DNA of 64,000 nt from Pseudomonas bubulae (GCF_037023725.1 NZ_CP146077.1:2641001-2705000); one strand, 5' to 3'. Counted from the first letter of the stretch, positions 26,079-35,650 are shown. Translations and numbers: made by a program. Notes: generated by a model not told the origin, from the sequence alone.

Positions 26079-26609
26079 TTATTGCCCCAGCCGCAAGCTG
26101 GCGCGAATGCCATTGACCTCAGGCTCGTTGGCTTTGTAGCCGTCAGCCGGGCCTGCGTAGGAAAGGGCGTAGGCGCTGTTGCCCTGGGTGGCGGCCACCA
26201 GGGTCTGGGTGATCACGTGGTTGCCGTTCTGGGTGATCTTGCAGGTGGTTTGCAATGCGTCCAGCCCGCCCAGGGTGCTGCTGTGGATCTTGTTGCAAGC
26301 GCTCTGGTAACCGCCTTTGGCGAAATTCTGCTGCAAGGTTTTGCGCATTTGCAGCAACACCGCCTCCATATTGACCTTGTGCTCGGGCGCCAGGGTCGAC
26401 TGAGTCAGCTCCATAACCATCTGCGGGTCACCATTGGCATCGTTCTTCACCGCCCGCTGGCGCACACTGCTGTCGTCCGGGGCAGGGGGGACGGCCTGCA
26501 CTTCCCAGCCGCCGGGCCAGGTAATCATCAGACCGTCGGCGCTGGCCATGGGCGCTGCAGCCAGCAGGCACAAGCCGATAAAAACGGGAAAACGTCGGGC
26601 AAAATGCAT
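26079..26609 (-). CDS. Secreted hypothetical protein (possibly DUF4946)
   Basis: A 176-residue protein with a signal peptide (MHFARRFPVFIGLCLLAAAP, cleavage near MASADG). The mature region begins LMITWPGGWEVQAVPP and contains two cysteines (SACNKIH and LQTTCKI) that may pair. The layout reminds me of the Pseudomonas DUF4946 family, but that is from memory and not certain. The ATG at 26609 is chosen because the signal peptide starts there. Monocistronic, convergent with the MDR gene. Function unknown. Confidence 0.7.
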   Translation of the reverse strand: MHFARRFPVFIGLCLLAAAPMASADGLMITWPGGWEVQAVPPAPDDSSVRQRAVKNDANGDPQMVMELTQSTLAPEHKVNMEAVLLQMRKTLQQNFAKGGYQSACNKIHSSTLGGLDALQTTCKITQNGNHVITQTLVAATQGNSAYALSYAGPADGYKANEPEVNGIRASLRLGQ

Positions 26610-26760
26610 GGTTCTCGGGCCTTTTGAGCGATGGGGGGACTTCAATAGTGTATCAATTGGTGTCCAGGTATTGCTTTGCAACGTGACATCATTTCGACCA
26701 TTGCTCAGCTAAACCTTTGCTTCTTATGTCTAATCCCGGACAATCGCGCCCCTCTTATGG

Positions 26761-26799
26761 CCGGGGCGATGTCAGCAAGATGTTTCTTGTCCGCCCCGG
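26761..26799 (+). promoter_or_regulatory. Hairpin in the leader of the serine/threonine transporter gene
   Basis: CCGGGGCG at 26761 and CGCCCCGG at 26792 pair perfectly around a 23-base loop, ending 37 bases before the transporter ATG. There is no U-tract. It may be a leader structure or part of an old repeat. Confidence 0.35.
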
Positions 26800-26836
26800 C
26801 TGCGTGGTAACGACCGGCTAGCGGAGATTCGACCGG

Positions 26837-28114
26837 ATGAATGACCAGGCTAACAGCGTCGACGAACGCTTCGACGAGACACCAGCGACCCTCACTCGCT
26901 GGAATCGTCATGACACCACCTGGATGCTGGGCCTGTTTGGCACGGCGATTGGCGCAGGTACCTTGTTTTTGCCGATCAACGCTGGGCTTGGCGGCTTTTG
27001 GCCGTTACTGATCCTGGCGCTGCTGGCGTTCCCGATGACCTTTTACGCTCACCGCGGCCTGACCCGCTTCGTTCTCTCCGGGCGTGAAGGCTCAGATATC
27101 ACTGACGTGGTTGAAGAACATTTCGGCCTGCGTGCAGGTGCTGTGATTACGTTGCTGTACTTCCTGGCCATCTTCCCGATCCTGCTGATCTATAGCGTAG
27201 CGCTGACCAACACGGTTGGCAGCTTTATGCTCAACCAGATGCATATCACTCCACCTCCACGGGCAATCCTGTCGCTGGTGCTGATTCTGGGCTTGCTGAT
27301 TGTGGTGCGCTGCGGCGAACAGGTGATCGTCAAGGCCATGAGCATGCTGGTCTACCCGTTTATCGTGGCGTTGCTGTTTTTGGCGGTGTTTTTGATCCCG
27401 CACTGGAACGGCGGCATTCTCAGTACCGCGACTACGCTGCCTGCGCCTTCGGTATTGCTGCATACCTTGTGGCTGGCGATTCCGGTGATGGTTTTTTCCT
27501 TTAACCATTCACCGATCATTTCGGCGTTCGCCGTAGACCAGAAGCGCCGGTATGGCGCCAATGCCGATGAGCGCAGTTCGCAGATCCTGTCCCGTGCTCA
27601 CCTGCTGATGGTAGTGATGGTGCTGTTCTTCGTGTTCAGTTGCGTGCTGACCCTGTCGCCGGAACAACTGGCCGAAGCCAAGGCGCAGAACCTGTCGATC
27701 CTGTCCTACCTGGCCAACCATTTCAGTAACCCGACCATCGCTTTTGCCGCGCCACTGATTGCTTTTGTGGCCATTGCCAAGTCCTTTCTGGGCCACTACA
27801 TCGGCGCCAGCGAAGGCCTTAAAGGCCTGGTGCTGAAAACCGGCAAGCGCCCGGCCGCGAAAAACCTGGACCGCATGACGGCCGCTTTCATGCTGGTGGT
27901 GTGCTGGGCTGTGGCCACGCTCAACCCGAGCATCCTGGTGATGATTGAAACCTTGGGCGGGCCGGTGATTGCAGCCATTCTGTTCCTGATGCCGATGTAC
28001 GCGATTCGCCGGGTGCCGTCTATGCGCCAGTACTCGGGGCAGATCTCCAACGTGTTCGTGACGGTTATCGGCCTGATTGCGATCTCCTCGCTGGTGTACT
28101 CGCTGATCCCTTGA
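26837..28114 (+). CDS. Serine/threonine:H+ symporter-like permease (HAAAP/SdaC type)
   Basis: A 425-residue inner-membrane transporter with about eleven hydrophobic segments. The first carries the unwound GTAIGAGTLFLPINAGLGG motif of the HAAAP/APC fold near residue 36; FSFNHSPIISAF is the conserved TM6 region. Family relatives SdaC and TdcC take up serine and threonine with protons. In many Pseudomonas a serine deaminase gene is close by; here the next gene is a FecI sigma factor, so the metabolic partner is not visible. GGAGATTCGACCGG precedes the ATG. Exact amino acid specificity is inference. Confidence 0.85.
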   Translation: MNDQANSVDERFDETPATLTRWNRHDTTWMLGLFGTAIGAGTLFLPINAGLGGFWPLLILALLAFPMTFYAHRGLTRFVLSGREGSDITDVVEEHFGLRAGAVITLLYFLAIFPILLIYSVALTNTVGSFMLNQMHITPPPRAILSLVLILGLLIVVRCGEQVIVKAMSMLVYPFIVALLFLAVFLIPHWNGGILSTATTLPAPSVLLHTLWLAIPVMVFSFNHSPIISAFAVDQKRRYGANADERSSQILSRAHLLMVVMVLFFVFSCVLTLSPEQLAEAKAQNLSILSYLANHFSNPTIAFAAPLIAFVAIAKSFLGHYIGASEGLKGLVLKTGKRPAAKNLDRMTAAFMLVVCWAVATLNPSILVMIETLGGPVIAAILFLMPMYAIRRVPSMRQYSGQISNVFVTVIGLIAISSLVYSLIP

Positions 28115-28121
28115 TGCATGC

Positions 28122-28152
28122 CCCTGTCGCCGCCGTCCTGGCGGCGACAGGG
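28122..28152 (+). terminator. Strong hairpin after the transporter gene
   Basis: CCCTGTCGCCGCC and GGCGGCGACAGGG form a perfect 13-base stem with the loop GTCCT, seven bases after the stop codon. No T-run follows, so it may act as a weak terminator or a 3' stabiliser. Confidence 0.5.
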
Positions 28153-28200
28153 CGCTGATTGACCCGCGCAAGCCGTCCAGGGCTTGAGTCTGGCCGGTAC

Positions 28201-28233
28201 TGCGAATATGATTGCGACCCATTCCTATTCGCA
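28201..28233. promoter_or_regulatory. Inverted repeat upstream of the FecI-like gene
   Basis: TGCGAAT at 28201 and ATTCGCA at 28227 are perfect inverted arms 31 bases before the sigma factor start, overlapping ATATGATTGCGACCC. This is where a Fur box would be expected. Its match to the Fur consensus is poor, so only the palindrome is claimed. Confidence 0.3.
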
Positions 28234-28263
28234 GTGTGCCCACGGCACGTCCCGAGGGTTTCC

Positions 28264-28788
28264 GTGTCGCCATCCCCGCCGAACCCGCCGTTGCTGCACG
28301 CAGATGTGCAAAGCCTCTACAGCGATCACCATGGCTGGCTGCTGAACTGGCTGCGCAGGCGCCTGCGAGATACCGACAATGCTGCCGACATGGCGCAGGA
28401 CACCTTTCTCTATGTGCTGGGCAAGCCGGAACAGGTTGCGCATTTGCGCGAGCCACGGGCCTGGCTGAGCACCATTGCCAAGGGCCTGTTGATTGACCGC
28501 TTCCGCCGCCAGAAAGTCGAGCAGGCCTATTTGCAAGCGCTGGCTCACTTGCCCGAGCAGCACATGCCTGCCGCCGAAGAACGTTTGATCCTGCTGGAAA
28601 CCCTGACCCGCATCGATGCGTTGCTCGAGGGCCTAAAAGCCAATGTACGCACTGCCTTTTTGCTGTCACGCCTTGAAGGGCTTGGCTATCAGGCTATTGC
28701 CGAGCGCCTGGGGGTGAGCGTGAGTTCAGTGGAAAAATACATGGCCACGGCCATTCGCCATTGTTTTCTGATGCGTAACGCCCTGTGA
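28264..28788 (+). CDS. FecI-like ECF sigma factor
   Basis: A 174-residue ECF sigma factor of the iron-starvation group. Region 2 is recognisable in DNAADMAQDTFLYVL and region 4 in YQAIAERLGVSVSSVEKYMATAIRHC. I chose the GTG at 28264, with GAGGG about six bases upstream, because sigma region 1.2/2 begins right after it; the longer frame adds 35 residues unlike the family. The stop overlaps the fecR start by four bases (GTGA). With FecR and the TonB receptor downstream it should form a cell-surface signalling cascade in which siderophore binding releases the sigma factor to transcribe the receptor gene. Confidence 0.92.
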   Translation: MSPSPPNPPLLHADVQSLYSDHHGWLLNWLRRRLRDTDNAADMAQDTFLYVLGKPEQVAHLREPRAWLSTIAKGLLIDRFRRQKVEQAYLQALAHLPEQHMPAAEERLILLETLTRIDALLEGLKANVRTAFLLSRLEGLGYQAIAERLGVSVSSVEKYMATAIRHCFLMRNAL

Positions 28789-29768
28789 GCGCTGGTTCGT
28801 CGCCGCCAGGATTCGCCCCCCATGTCCTTGACCAGGCGATTGACTGGCTGGTCAAAACCCAATCCGGTGCGGCGCCGCCTCAGGTATTTGCGGCGTGCGA
28901 GCAATGGCGCGCAGCCGATGCCAGCCATGAAGCCGCGTGGCAAGCCCTGCAAATGACCGAAGCGACCTTGCGGCAGGCCTCGGCGCTGCCGGGTCGTGTG
29001 GCTTTGGACACCCTGGCCGGCAGTGGCCGCCTGCGCTCACGGCGTCAGGCCCTCAAAGTGCTCGGCCTGGGCATCCTCGGCGCAGGCGCGGGCGGCCTGG
29101 TCCTGCAACAGCAGCCCTGGCGGAGCGTGGGTGCCGACTATGCGACCGGCGTGGGAGAGCGGCATTCGTTCAATCTGCTCGATGGCACGCGTTTGCAGCT
29201 CAATACCGACAGTGCTGCTGATGTGCTGTTCACTGCGCAACAGCGCCTGATTGTGTTGCGCGAAGGCGAGATATTTATCCGTACGGGTCAGGATCCGGGA
29301 TCTGCGAGCGGGCGCAGGCCATTCTGGGTGCATACCCGTGAAGCGCGCCTGCAGGCTATTGGCACCGCATTCGATGTACGTCAGGAGTCAGGGCGTACTC
29401 GCTTGATGGTCGAGGAGGGCGTAGTGGCGATTCACTTGCCCGATACCCGGCCAGTGCTGGTACAGGCGGGCAGCGAGTACCTGATCGATCCACGTTCTGC
29501 GCAGTTGCAGCCTGCGCCCGTGTTTAGTGCCAATGGCTGGGTCAGCGGTGTGCTGGTGGCCAGGCAGATGCGCTTGCAGGATCTCGTGCAAGAACTGGCG
29601 CGCTATCGCCACGGCTGGTTGCAGTGTGATCCGGCGGTGGCTGAATTGCGGGTTTCCGGGGTGTTTCAACTCCAGCGCATTGACCATGCGCTGGAGGGTT
29701 TGAGCCAGTCGCTGGCGGTGCGTATTGAGCGCCGGACACGGTTCTGGACACGCATTGTGGCGGCTTAG
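28785..29768 (+). CDS. FecR-like anti-sigma factor
   Basis: A 327-residue inner-membrane sigma regulator. The N-terminal cytosolic DUF4880-type domain (AIDWLVKTQSG) binds the sigma factor, one membrane segment lies near residues 88-108 (LKVLGLGILGAGAGG), then the periplasmic FecR domain (HSFNLLDGTRLQLNTDSA, TAFDVRQ) and a C-terminal region that contacts the receptor's STN domain. It starts with GTG at 28785 overlapping the sigma gene's TGA. The bacterial cell-surface signalling order sigma-antisigma-receptor is kept, with a REP in the 135-base gap before the receptor. Confidence 0.92.
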   Translation: MSAGSSPPGFAPHVLDQAIDWLVKTQSGAAPPQVFAACEQWRAADASHEAAWQALQMTEATLRQASALPGRVALDTLAGSGRLRSRRQALKVLGLGILGAGAGGLVLQQQPWRSVGADYATGVGERHSFNLLDGTRLQLNTDSAADVLFTAQQRLIVLREGEIFIRTGQDPGSASGRRPFWVHTREARLQAIGTAFDVRQESGRTRLMVEEGVVAIHLPDTRPVLVQAGSEYLIDPRSAQLQPAPVFSANGWVSGVLVARQMRLQDLVQELARYRHGWLQCDPAVAELRVSGVFQLQRIDHALEGLSQSLAVRIERRTRFWTRIVAA

Positions 29769-29771
29769 TAG

Positions 29772-29824
29772 TGTGGGAGCGAGCCTGCTCGCGAAGGCCA
29801 TTCGCGAGCAGGCTCGCTCCCACA
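29772..29824. repeat. REP-like inverted repeat
   Basis: TGTGGGAGCGAGCCTGCTCG and its exact reverse complement flank GCGAAGGCCATTCGC, giving an almost perfect hairpin of about 24 paired bases between the anti-sigma and receptor genes. Confidence 0.9.
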
Positions 29825-29903
29825 GCGCAAATTTCTTTGCGGGTTTTCGGCTGGCCTTCGACAGATAGGCATAAGACTTATCCATCGCAGGAGCCCCGCG
29901 CCA

Positions 29904-32348
29904 ATGTCCCGTGTTTTTCGCAACCCTTCATTGCCTCCCCGCAACCGCCTGGCCATGGCCTTGCATATCGTTTTACTGGGCACCGTGGCGCAGCCGCTAT
30001 CGCTGGTCAGTGCTGCGCCCTTGAGTGTTCAGCGCAGTTTCGACGTGCCCGCTAGCACGCTTGAAGATTCACTGAACCGCTTCGCCCAGCAGGCCAATAT
30101 CTCCCTGCCTTATGACCCGGCGCTGGTGCAAGACAAGCAGGCGTCAGCCCTCAAGGGCCGCTTTGATGTGCCCCAGGGCTTGCAGCAACTGCTCAAGGGC
30201 AGCGGTTTGACGGCCACCGAAGGCGCCAGCGGAGTCTGGACCCTATACCCACTGACTTCCGCCAATGTGGACGGCCAGTTGCAATTGCAAGCCACCAGCG
30301 TCACGGGTTTGGCGTTGGGCAGCACCACTGAGGGCAGTCACTCCTACACCACGGGTGAAACCAGTACGGCGACCAAGTTGCCGCTTTCGCTGCGTGAAAC
30401 GCCGCAATCGGTGACGGTCATTACCCGTCAGCAAATGACTGACCAAGGTTTGGGCAGTATCGCTCAGGTATTGGCGCAAACCCCCGGCATCACCGTGGTG
30501 CATGACGACAGCGAGCGCTACAACTTTTACTCTCGCGGTTTCACCCTCGATAACTTTCAGTACGACGGTGTGCCGACCTCGGATTTCACCACCAATACCA
30601 ATGGCCTGGGCATGCGTGACATGGCCATTTACGATCGCGTAGAGGTGGTGCGCGGTGCCACCGGCTTGATGAGCGGTGTGGGTAGCCCGTCGGGGGCCGT
30701 GAACCTGGTGCGCAAGCGTCCCACCAAGGAGTTTCAGGGCTATGTATCAGGCAGCGGCGGCTCATGGGACCGCTATCGCAGCGAGCTGGATTTGTCCGGG
30801 CCGCTGACGGAAAACGGCGCACTGCGCGGACGTGTCGTCGCCGCCCACGAAGATGGCCGTTCCTTTATCGATCGCTATTCCTCGACCAAGGACGTGTTCT
30901 ATGGCATCGGCGAAGCGGATTTGACCGACGACACCACTCTGTACGCCGGTATCGACTATCAGCGGATCAATTCCAACGGCTCGAGCTTTGGCCAATTGCC
31001 GCTGTATTACAGCGATGGCAGCCGCACCCATTTCAAGCGCTCGATGAATCCCGCCGCCAAGTGGGCGTATGCCGACAGTGAAAGCACCAAGTATTTCGCC
31101 GGTGTTGAACAGCGTTTTGCCAACGACTGGCTGCTCAAGGTCGAGGCCAGCCACTGGAAGGGCAGCACCGAGCAGTTGCAGGGCAACCTGGTGGGCTGGG
31201 GGCCTTTTCCGGACAAGGCCACCGGCCAGGCGCAGTTCATGAGCGGGAGCAAAACCTTCGAAATCAATACCGATACACTGGACGCCTATGCGACCGGGCC
31301 GTTTGAGCTGTTGGGGCGTACCCATGATCTGGTGGTGGGGATGAACGTCAGTGACCGGCGCACGGACTACCTGGCAATGAATGCCGATGACCTGACCGTC
31401 AACTACGAAAACTGGAACAATGACGCGCCGCGTCCTACTGATCTGAGCCAGGGGTTGAAGCAAAAGTACAAAACCAAAGAGTCGGCAGCCTACGCAGCAT
31501 TGCGCCTCAAACCTGTGGACGACCTGTCGATCATCCTGGGAACCAGGGTAGTGGACTACGATCGCAAAGGCACAATGACCTATAACGCGGCGCAAACTGT
31601 GCCAACCACGGATAACAGCAAAAAAACCGGGAAGATGATTCCTTATGCCGGGATCGTCTACGACCTGAACGAAAACCACTCGGTCTATGCCAGCTACACG
31701 GATATCTTCACGCCGCAAAGCTACTTCGACCGTGACGACAAGGTTCTGCCGCCGATGACTGGCCAAAGCTATGAAGCGGGTCTGAAGTCCGAGTATTTCG
31801 GCGGGGCGCTGAACACCAGTTTTGCCCTGTTCATGATCAAACAGGACAACTACGCCGAATACGATGGTGTGCGGGATGATGGCCAGGATGCCTACAAGGC
31901 AATCAGCGGTACCAAGACCAAGGGCTTCGAGGCTGAAATATCCGGCGAAATCATGACCGGCTGGCAATTGCTGGCGGGCTACACCTACGCCCAGCCACGG
32001 GACAAGGACGGCAAGCGGATCAACAGCAACCACCCTGAGCAATTGTTCAAACTGGCCACCAGCTATCAACTGACCGGCGACCTCAAAGACCTTAACGTGG
32101 GCGGCAACCTGACCTGGCAGGGCTCGACCTACAGCGAGCTGGATTCAACAATCAAGACCGAAGCCAAGGAAGGCAGCTTTGCCGTGGTCGGCTTGATGGC
32201 CCGCTATGACATCACCAAGAACCTCAGTGCGTCAGCTAATTTAAACAACGTTTTCGATCGTGAATACCTTAGCGGTTACGGTTTGTACTCGACTTATTAC
32301 TACGGTGACCCGCGCAACCTGATGCTGGGCATGAAGTACCGTTTCTGA
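29904..32348 (+). CDS. TonB-dependent siderophore receptor with STN signalling domain
   Basis: An 814-residue outer-membrane receptor. The signal peptide covers about residues 1-38. An STN domain (about 45-110, FDVPASTLEDSLNRFAQQA) marks it as a transducer that can signal to the adjacent FecR. The plug (about 150-260, LRETPQSVTVITRQQM, GVGSPSGAVNLVRKRP) is followed by a 22-strand barrel ending in the terminal MKYRF signature. GGAG lies 11 bases before the ATG. The plug resembles FpvA/FoxA/FhuE-class hydroxamate or pyoverdine receptors, but the ligand cannot be read from sequence. Expression is probably driven by the neighbouring sigma factor under iron limitation. Confidence 0.94.
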   Translation: MSRVFRNPSLPPRNRLAMALHIVLLGTVAQPLSLVSAAPLSVQRSFDVPASTLEDSLNRFAQQANISLPYDPALVQDKQASALKGRFDVPQGLQQLLKGSGLTATEGASGVWTLYPLTSANVDGQLQLQATSVTGLALGSTTEGSHSYTTGETSTATKLPLSLRETPQSVTVITRQQMTDQGLGSIAQVLAQTPGITVVHDDSERYNFYSRGFTLDNFQYDGVPTSDFTTNTNGLGMRDMAIYDRVEVVRGATGLMSGVGSPSGAVNLVRKRPTKEFQGYVSGSGGSWDRYRSELDLSGPLTENGALRGRVVAAHEDGRSFIDRYSSTKDVFYGIGEADLTDDTTLYAGIDYQRINSNGSSFGQLPLYYSDGSRTHFKRSMNPAAKWAYADSESTKYFAGVEQRFANDWLLKVEASHWKGSTEQLQGNLVGWGPFPDKATGQAQFMSGSKTFEINTDTLDAYATGPFELLGRTHDLVVGMNVSDRRTDYLAMNADDLTVNYENWNNDAPRPTDLSQGLKQKYKTKESAAYAALRLKPVDDLSIILGTRVVDYDRKGTMTYNAAQTVPTTDNSKKTGKMIPYAGIVYDLNENHSVYASYTDIFTPQSYFDRDDKVLPPMTGQSYEAGLKSEYFGGALNTSFALFMIKQDNYAEYDGVRDDGQDAYKAISGTKTKGFEAEISGEIMTGWQLLAGYTYAQPRDKDGKRINSNHPEQLFKLATSYQLTGDLKDLNVGGNLTWQGSTYSELDSTIKTEAKEGSFAVVGLMARYDITKNLSASANLNNVFDREYLSGYGLYSTYYYGDPRNLMLGMKYRF

Positions 32349-32415
32349 CGAGGTTTTCATCTCGCGTGTGCCCTGGGTCGACTATGGTTAAAAACCACGA
32401 AATCGGAGGCTGGCA

Positions 32416-33192
32416 ATGAGCGATACCACCATCCACAGGGCAGCAGCAGATGGTTACAAGCAGGGCGCCGACACCTATGTGCGCGGGCGCCCGGATTACC
32501 CGGCGGGTGTGACCGCATGGTTGTCCCAAACCCTTGGCCTGGGGCCCGGGCAAACCGTGCTTGAAGTTGGAGCCGGTACCGGCAAGTTCACCACGCGCCT
32601 GTTACAGACGGGCGCGCGGGTGATTGTGGTCGAGCCGGTGCAGGCCATGCTCGACAAGCTCTCCAGCAGCTATCCGCAAGTCGAAACCCATCAAGGCACT
32701 GCCCAGGCCATTCCTCTGGCCGATGCCAGTGTCGATGTGGTGGTGTGCGCGCAGGCTTTTCACTGGTTCGCCACCTCTGCAGCGCTGACCGAGATTCATC
32801 GCGTGCTCAAGCCTGGCGGGCAACTGGGGCTGATCTGGAACCTGCGCGATGCCAGTGTGCCGTGGGTGGCGCAACTGGATGCGCTGGTCAATCAGTGGGA
32901 AGGTGATGCCCCGCGCTTCTATACCGGCGCGTGGCGTCAGGCATTTCCTCATCCGGGTTTTGGCCCTTTGCGCGAGCAGAAACTGAGCCATTCCCACGAC
33001 GGACCGGTAGAAGACGTAATCTTCAATCGGGTGCGTTCGACCAGCTTTATCTCGGCTCTGATACCGGCCGAGCGTGATCGCCTGGAACAGCAACTGGCGG
33101 CTTTTGTCGCCTCGCATAACGCGTTGAATCACGGTGGCACCGTCAGCGTGCCGTATGTCACGTCGGCATTTGTCACCCGCAAGGACGCTTGA
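32416..33192 (+). CDS. Class I SAM-dependent methyltransferase
   Basis: A 258-residue methyltransferase of the UbiE/COQ5-like type-11 group. The SAM-binding motif I is LEVGAGTGKFTTRL near residue 47, motif II is VIVVEPVQAML, and the post-motif DVVVCAQAFHWF follows. The C-terminal part is variable and gives no substrate clue. GGAGGCTGGCA precedes the ATG at 32416. It is 67 bases after the receptor gene and 70 before hldD; a functional link to either is not evident. The acceptor could be a small metabolite or quinone. Confidence 0.88.
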   Translation: MSDTTIHRAAADGYKQGADTYVRGRPDYPAGVTAWLSQTLGLGPGQTVLEVGAGTGKFTTRLLQTGARVIVVEPVQAMLDKLSSSYPQVETHQGTAQAIPLADASVDVVVCAQAFHWFATSAALTEIHRVLKPGGQLGLIWNLRDASVPWVAQLDALVNQWEGDAPRFYTGAWRQAFPHPGFGPLREQKLSHSHDGPVEDVIFNRVRSTSFISALIPAERDRLEQQLAAFVASHNALNHGGTVSVPYVTSAFVTRKDA

Positions 33193-33262
33193 CCTGCATC
33201 AATGCTGACGCGTCGCACAGGCATAGCCTGAGCTCAACTCATGTTCCAGGAGGTAGCCATAG

Positions 33263-34252
33263 ATGAGCATCATCGTGACCGGAGCTGCCGGGTTTATCGG
33301 CAGCAATCTGGTGAAGGCCCTGAACCGACGCGGCGAGCGCGACATCATCGCCGTCGACGATCTGACTGACGGCGACAAGTGCCGCAATCTAGCAGACTGC
33401 GATATCGCTGATTACTTCGACAAGCGTGAATTCGTACAGCGCTTTACGACCCATCAACTGGGCGAAGTGCGTGCCGTGCTGCATCAGGGCGCCTGTTCCA
33501 GTACGGTAGAAAGTGATGGCCGGTTGATGATGGACAACAACTACCGTTACAGCTGCGACCTGCTGCAAGCCTGTCAGGAACAGTCGGTACCTTTGCTGTA
33601 TGCCTCTTCGGCGGCGGTCTACGGCGCGAAACGGGAGTTTCGTGAAGCCCGCGAGTACGAGCAGCCTCTGAATGTCTATGCCTACTCCAAATTCCTCTTC
33701 GACCAGCGGGTACGCCAGTTGCTGCCCAGGACGCGCAGCCAGATTGTGGGCTTGCGCTACTTCAATGTGTACGGCCCCCGCGAACAGCATAAAGGGCGCA
33801 TGGCTTCGATGGTCTGGCACTGTTTTAACCAGTATCGCGATCATGGCCATGTCGAGTTGTTTGGCGAGTACGGCGGCTACCCGGCGGGCGGGCATGAGCG
33901 CGATTTTGTCTCTGTGGAGGATGTGGTCAAGGTCAATCTGCATTGGCTGGACCATCCGCAAACCAGTGGTGTTTTCAACCTGGGCACTGGGTGCGCGCGG
34001 TCATTCAATGACCTGGCACTGGCGACTATCAACAGTGTACGCGCTGCCGAGGACAGGCCGCCCCTGACCCTTGAGACGGCCTTGCTGGACGGAGTGTTGC
34101 GGTATTGCGAGTTCCCTGACGGGCTCAAGCACAAGTATCAGGTGTACACCTGCGCCGACCTCGGGCAGTTGCGCGAAGCGGGGTATCGCGAGCCAATGCT
34201 GGGGCTGGAGGAGGGCGTGCAGGGCTATTGTGCAGAGCTTCTTGCATCTTAG
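33263..34252 (+). CDS. hldD: ADP-L-glycero-D-manno-heptose 6-epimerase
   Basis: Converts ADP-D-glycero-D-manno-heptose to the L,D form for the lipopolysaccharide inner core. A 329-residue extended SDR: NAD(P)-binding [10 protein letters not shown] at residues 6-15, catalytic YAYSK (Tyr and Lys near 140), and the family-typical [24 protein letters not shown] lies nine bases before the ATG. It stands as a single gene, separated from the convergent tal by a REP. Confidence 0.95.
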   Translation: MSIIVTGAAGFIGSNLVKALNRRGERDIIAVDDLTDGDKCRNLADCDIADYFDKREFVQRFTTHQLGEVRAVLHQGACSSTVESDGRLMMDNNYRYSCDLLQACQEQSVPLLYASSAAVYGAKREFREAREYEQPLNVYAYSKFLFDQRVRQLLPRTRSQIVGLRYFNVYGPREQHKGRMASMVWHCFNQYRDHGHVELFGEYGGYPAGGHERDFVSVEDVVKVNLHWLDHPQTSGVFNLGTGCARSFNDLALATINSVRAAEDRPPLTLETALLDGVLRYCEFPDGLKHKYQVYTCADLGQLREAGYREPMLGLEEGVQGYCAELLAS

Positions 34253-34254
34253 GT

Positions 34255-34308
34255 CGTGGGAGCGAGCCTGCTGGCGAAGGGCATTTCGCTAGCAGGCTTG
34301 CTCCCACA
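34255..34308. repeat. REP-like inverted repeat at the hldD/tal convergent end
   Basis: CGTGGGAGCGAGCCTGCTGGCGAA and TTCGCTAGCAGGCTTGCTCCCACA pair with few mismatches. It fills the gap between the two stop codons and may serve both as a terminator stem. Confidence 0.85.
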
Positions 34309-34316
34309 AGATGAAG

Positions 34317-35240
34317 TTATTTACCTGACAGCAGTGCTTCCAGCTTTTCCTGGTCACGGGCGAATTGGCGGATGCCTTCGGCCAGTTTTTCGGTGGCCAT
34401 GGCATCTTCGTTGGAGGCCCAGCGGAATTGTGCTTCGTTCAGGCTCAGGCGGGGTTCGCCTTTATTGCCCGGAGCCAGTTTGCGTTCCAGTTTGCCGTCG
34501 TCCAATGCCAGTTTTTCCAGCAGGTCGGGGCTGATGGTCAGGCGGTCGCAGCCGGCCAGCTGTTCGATCTGGTTAAGGTTGCGAAAGCTCGCGCCCATCA
34601 CCACGGTGTTGTAGCCGTTGGCCTTGTAGTAGTTGTAGATGCGGGTCACGGACTGCACGCCCGGATCATCGGAGCCGGTGTAGTCAATGCCGGTGGACTT
34701 CTTGTACCAGTCGTAAATCCGACCCACGAACGGCGAGATCAGGAACACCCCGGCATCGGCACAGGCAGCGGCCTGGGCAAACGAGAACAGCAGGGTCAGG
34801 TTGGTTTGAATGCCGTCCTTTTCCAGTTTCTCGGCAGCGCGGATGCCTTCCCAGGTCGAGGCCAGCTTGATCAGCACCCGGTCACGACCTACACCGGCCT
34901 TGTCGTAAAGCTCGATCAACTGGTGGGCTTTTTGCAGCAGGGCAGGCTCGTCGAACGACAGGCGGGCGTCGACTTCAGTGGAAATGCGCCCCGGAATCAC
35001 GTTCAAGATACCGCTACCCACAGACACCGCGAAGTGGTCGCAGGCCTGACCTACATCACCTTTGGCGTGGCTGATAGCGTTTTGCAGCAGTTCTGCGTAG
35101 CCGGGCATCGCGGCGGCCTTGAGCAGCAGCGACGGGTTGGTGGTTGCATCCACGGGTTTGAGGCGGGTAATCGCGTCGAGGTCGCCGGTGTCTGCGACCA
35201 CGGTGGTGAACTGCTTGAGTTGTTCCAGCTTGGAAGTCAT
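34317..35240 (-). CDS. tal: Transaldolase
   Basis: Pentose-phosphate pathway enzyme transferring dihydroxyacetone units between sedoheptulose 7-phosphate and glyceraldehyde 3-phosphate. A 307-residue TalB-type protein with the N-terminal signature [12 protein letters not shown] and the Schiff-base lysine (Lys125) in [23 protein letters not shown] is also conserved. Monocistronic, convergent with hldD. Confidence 0.96.
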   Translation of the reverse strand: MTSKLEQLKQFTTVVADTGDLDAITRLKPVDATTNPSLLLKAAAMPGYAELLQNAISHAKGDVGQACDHFAVSVGSGILNVIPGRISTEVDARLSFDEPALLQKAHQLIELYDKAGVGRDRVLIKLASTWEGIRAAEKLEKDGIQTNLTLLFSFAQAAACADAGVFLISPFVGRIYDWYKKSTGIDYTGSDDPGVQSVTRIYNYYKANGYNTVVMGASFRNLNQIEQLAGCDRLTISPDLLEKLALDDGKLERKLAPGNKGEPRLSLNEAQFRWASNEDAMATEKLAEGIRQFARDQEKLEALLSGK

Positions 35241-35395
35241 GAGCGTCTCTGTCGGAAAGGTATTAATGGCAGTACAGATTGAGTGCGTCTTCGATCATTA
35301 GTTCGTTGAACGGTAAGTGGCAGAATGCCGTTGAATACGCCCGCAGTGCAACTAATGGTGCAGATTTAATCTGTCGCAGTGCCATTACCCTGCTT

Positions 35396-35626
35396 TCACA
35401 GGTCGAGCGTGCCCCATCCCGGCTTGCGCAGCTCTGGTTCGGCGGTCTGCACGGCGTTGATGGTTTTGCCGGTGGCCAGCTCGACCCGGCGTGCTACTTC
35501 CGGGTCATCGGCAAAGGGAATCAGGCTGGCGTCGTCGAGGTCGTTTTCGGTCTTTTGTTTCAGGCACCAGCCTACGGCAAAGTAAAGGCTGATAACCGCG
35601 GCGCTGTTGAGGGCGATGTCGAGCAT
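35396..35626 (-). CDS. Small membrane protein partner of orphan CcoN (PA4134-like)
   Basis: A 76-residue protein with one N-terminal membrane segment (AAVISLYFAVGWCL near residues 8-22) and a soluble tail rich in acidic residues. It lies 57 bases downstream of the orphan ccoN on the same strand, as PA4134 follows ccoN4 (PA4133) in P. aeruginosa, so it may be an accessory or assembly subunit of that oxidase. I chose the ATG at 35626 with AAGGAA eight bases before it over a TTG two codons earlier. The single-helix layout resembles small oxidase subunits such as CcoQ or CcoM, but I see no close family match. Confidence 0.7.
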   Translation of the reverse strand: MLDIALNSAAVISLYFAVGWCLKQKTENDLDDASLIPFADDPEVARRVELATGKTINAVQTAEPELRKPGWGTLDL

Positions 35627-35650
35627 GGGCAAGGTTCCTTGCTGTAGGGT

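Noticed and set aside
30762..32069. 435-codon minus-strand frame opposite the TonB receptor gene
   Set aside because: Shadow of the receptor coding sequence; no recognisable domain and no ribosome binding site that decides a start.
33389..33961. 190-codon minus-strand frame opposite hldD
   Set aside because: Antisense to a well-supported epimerase gene.
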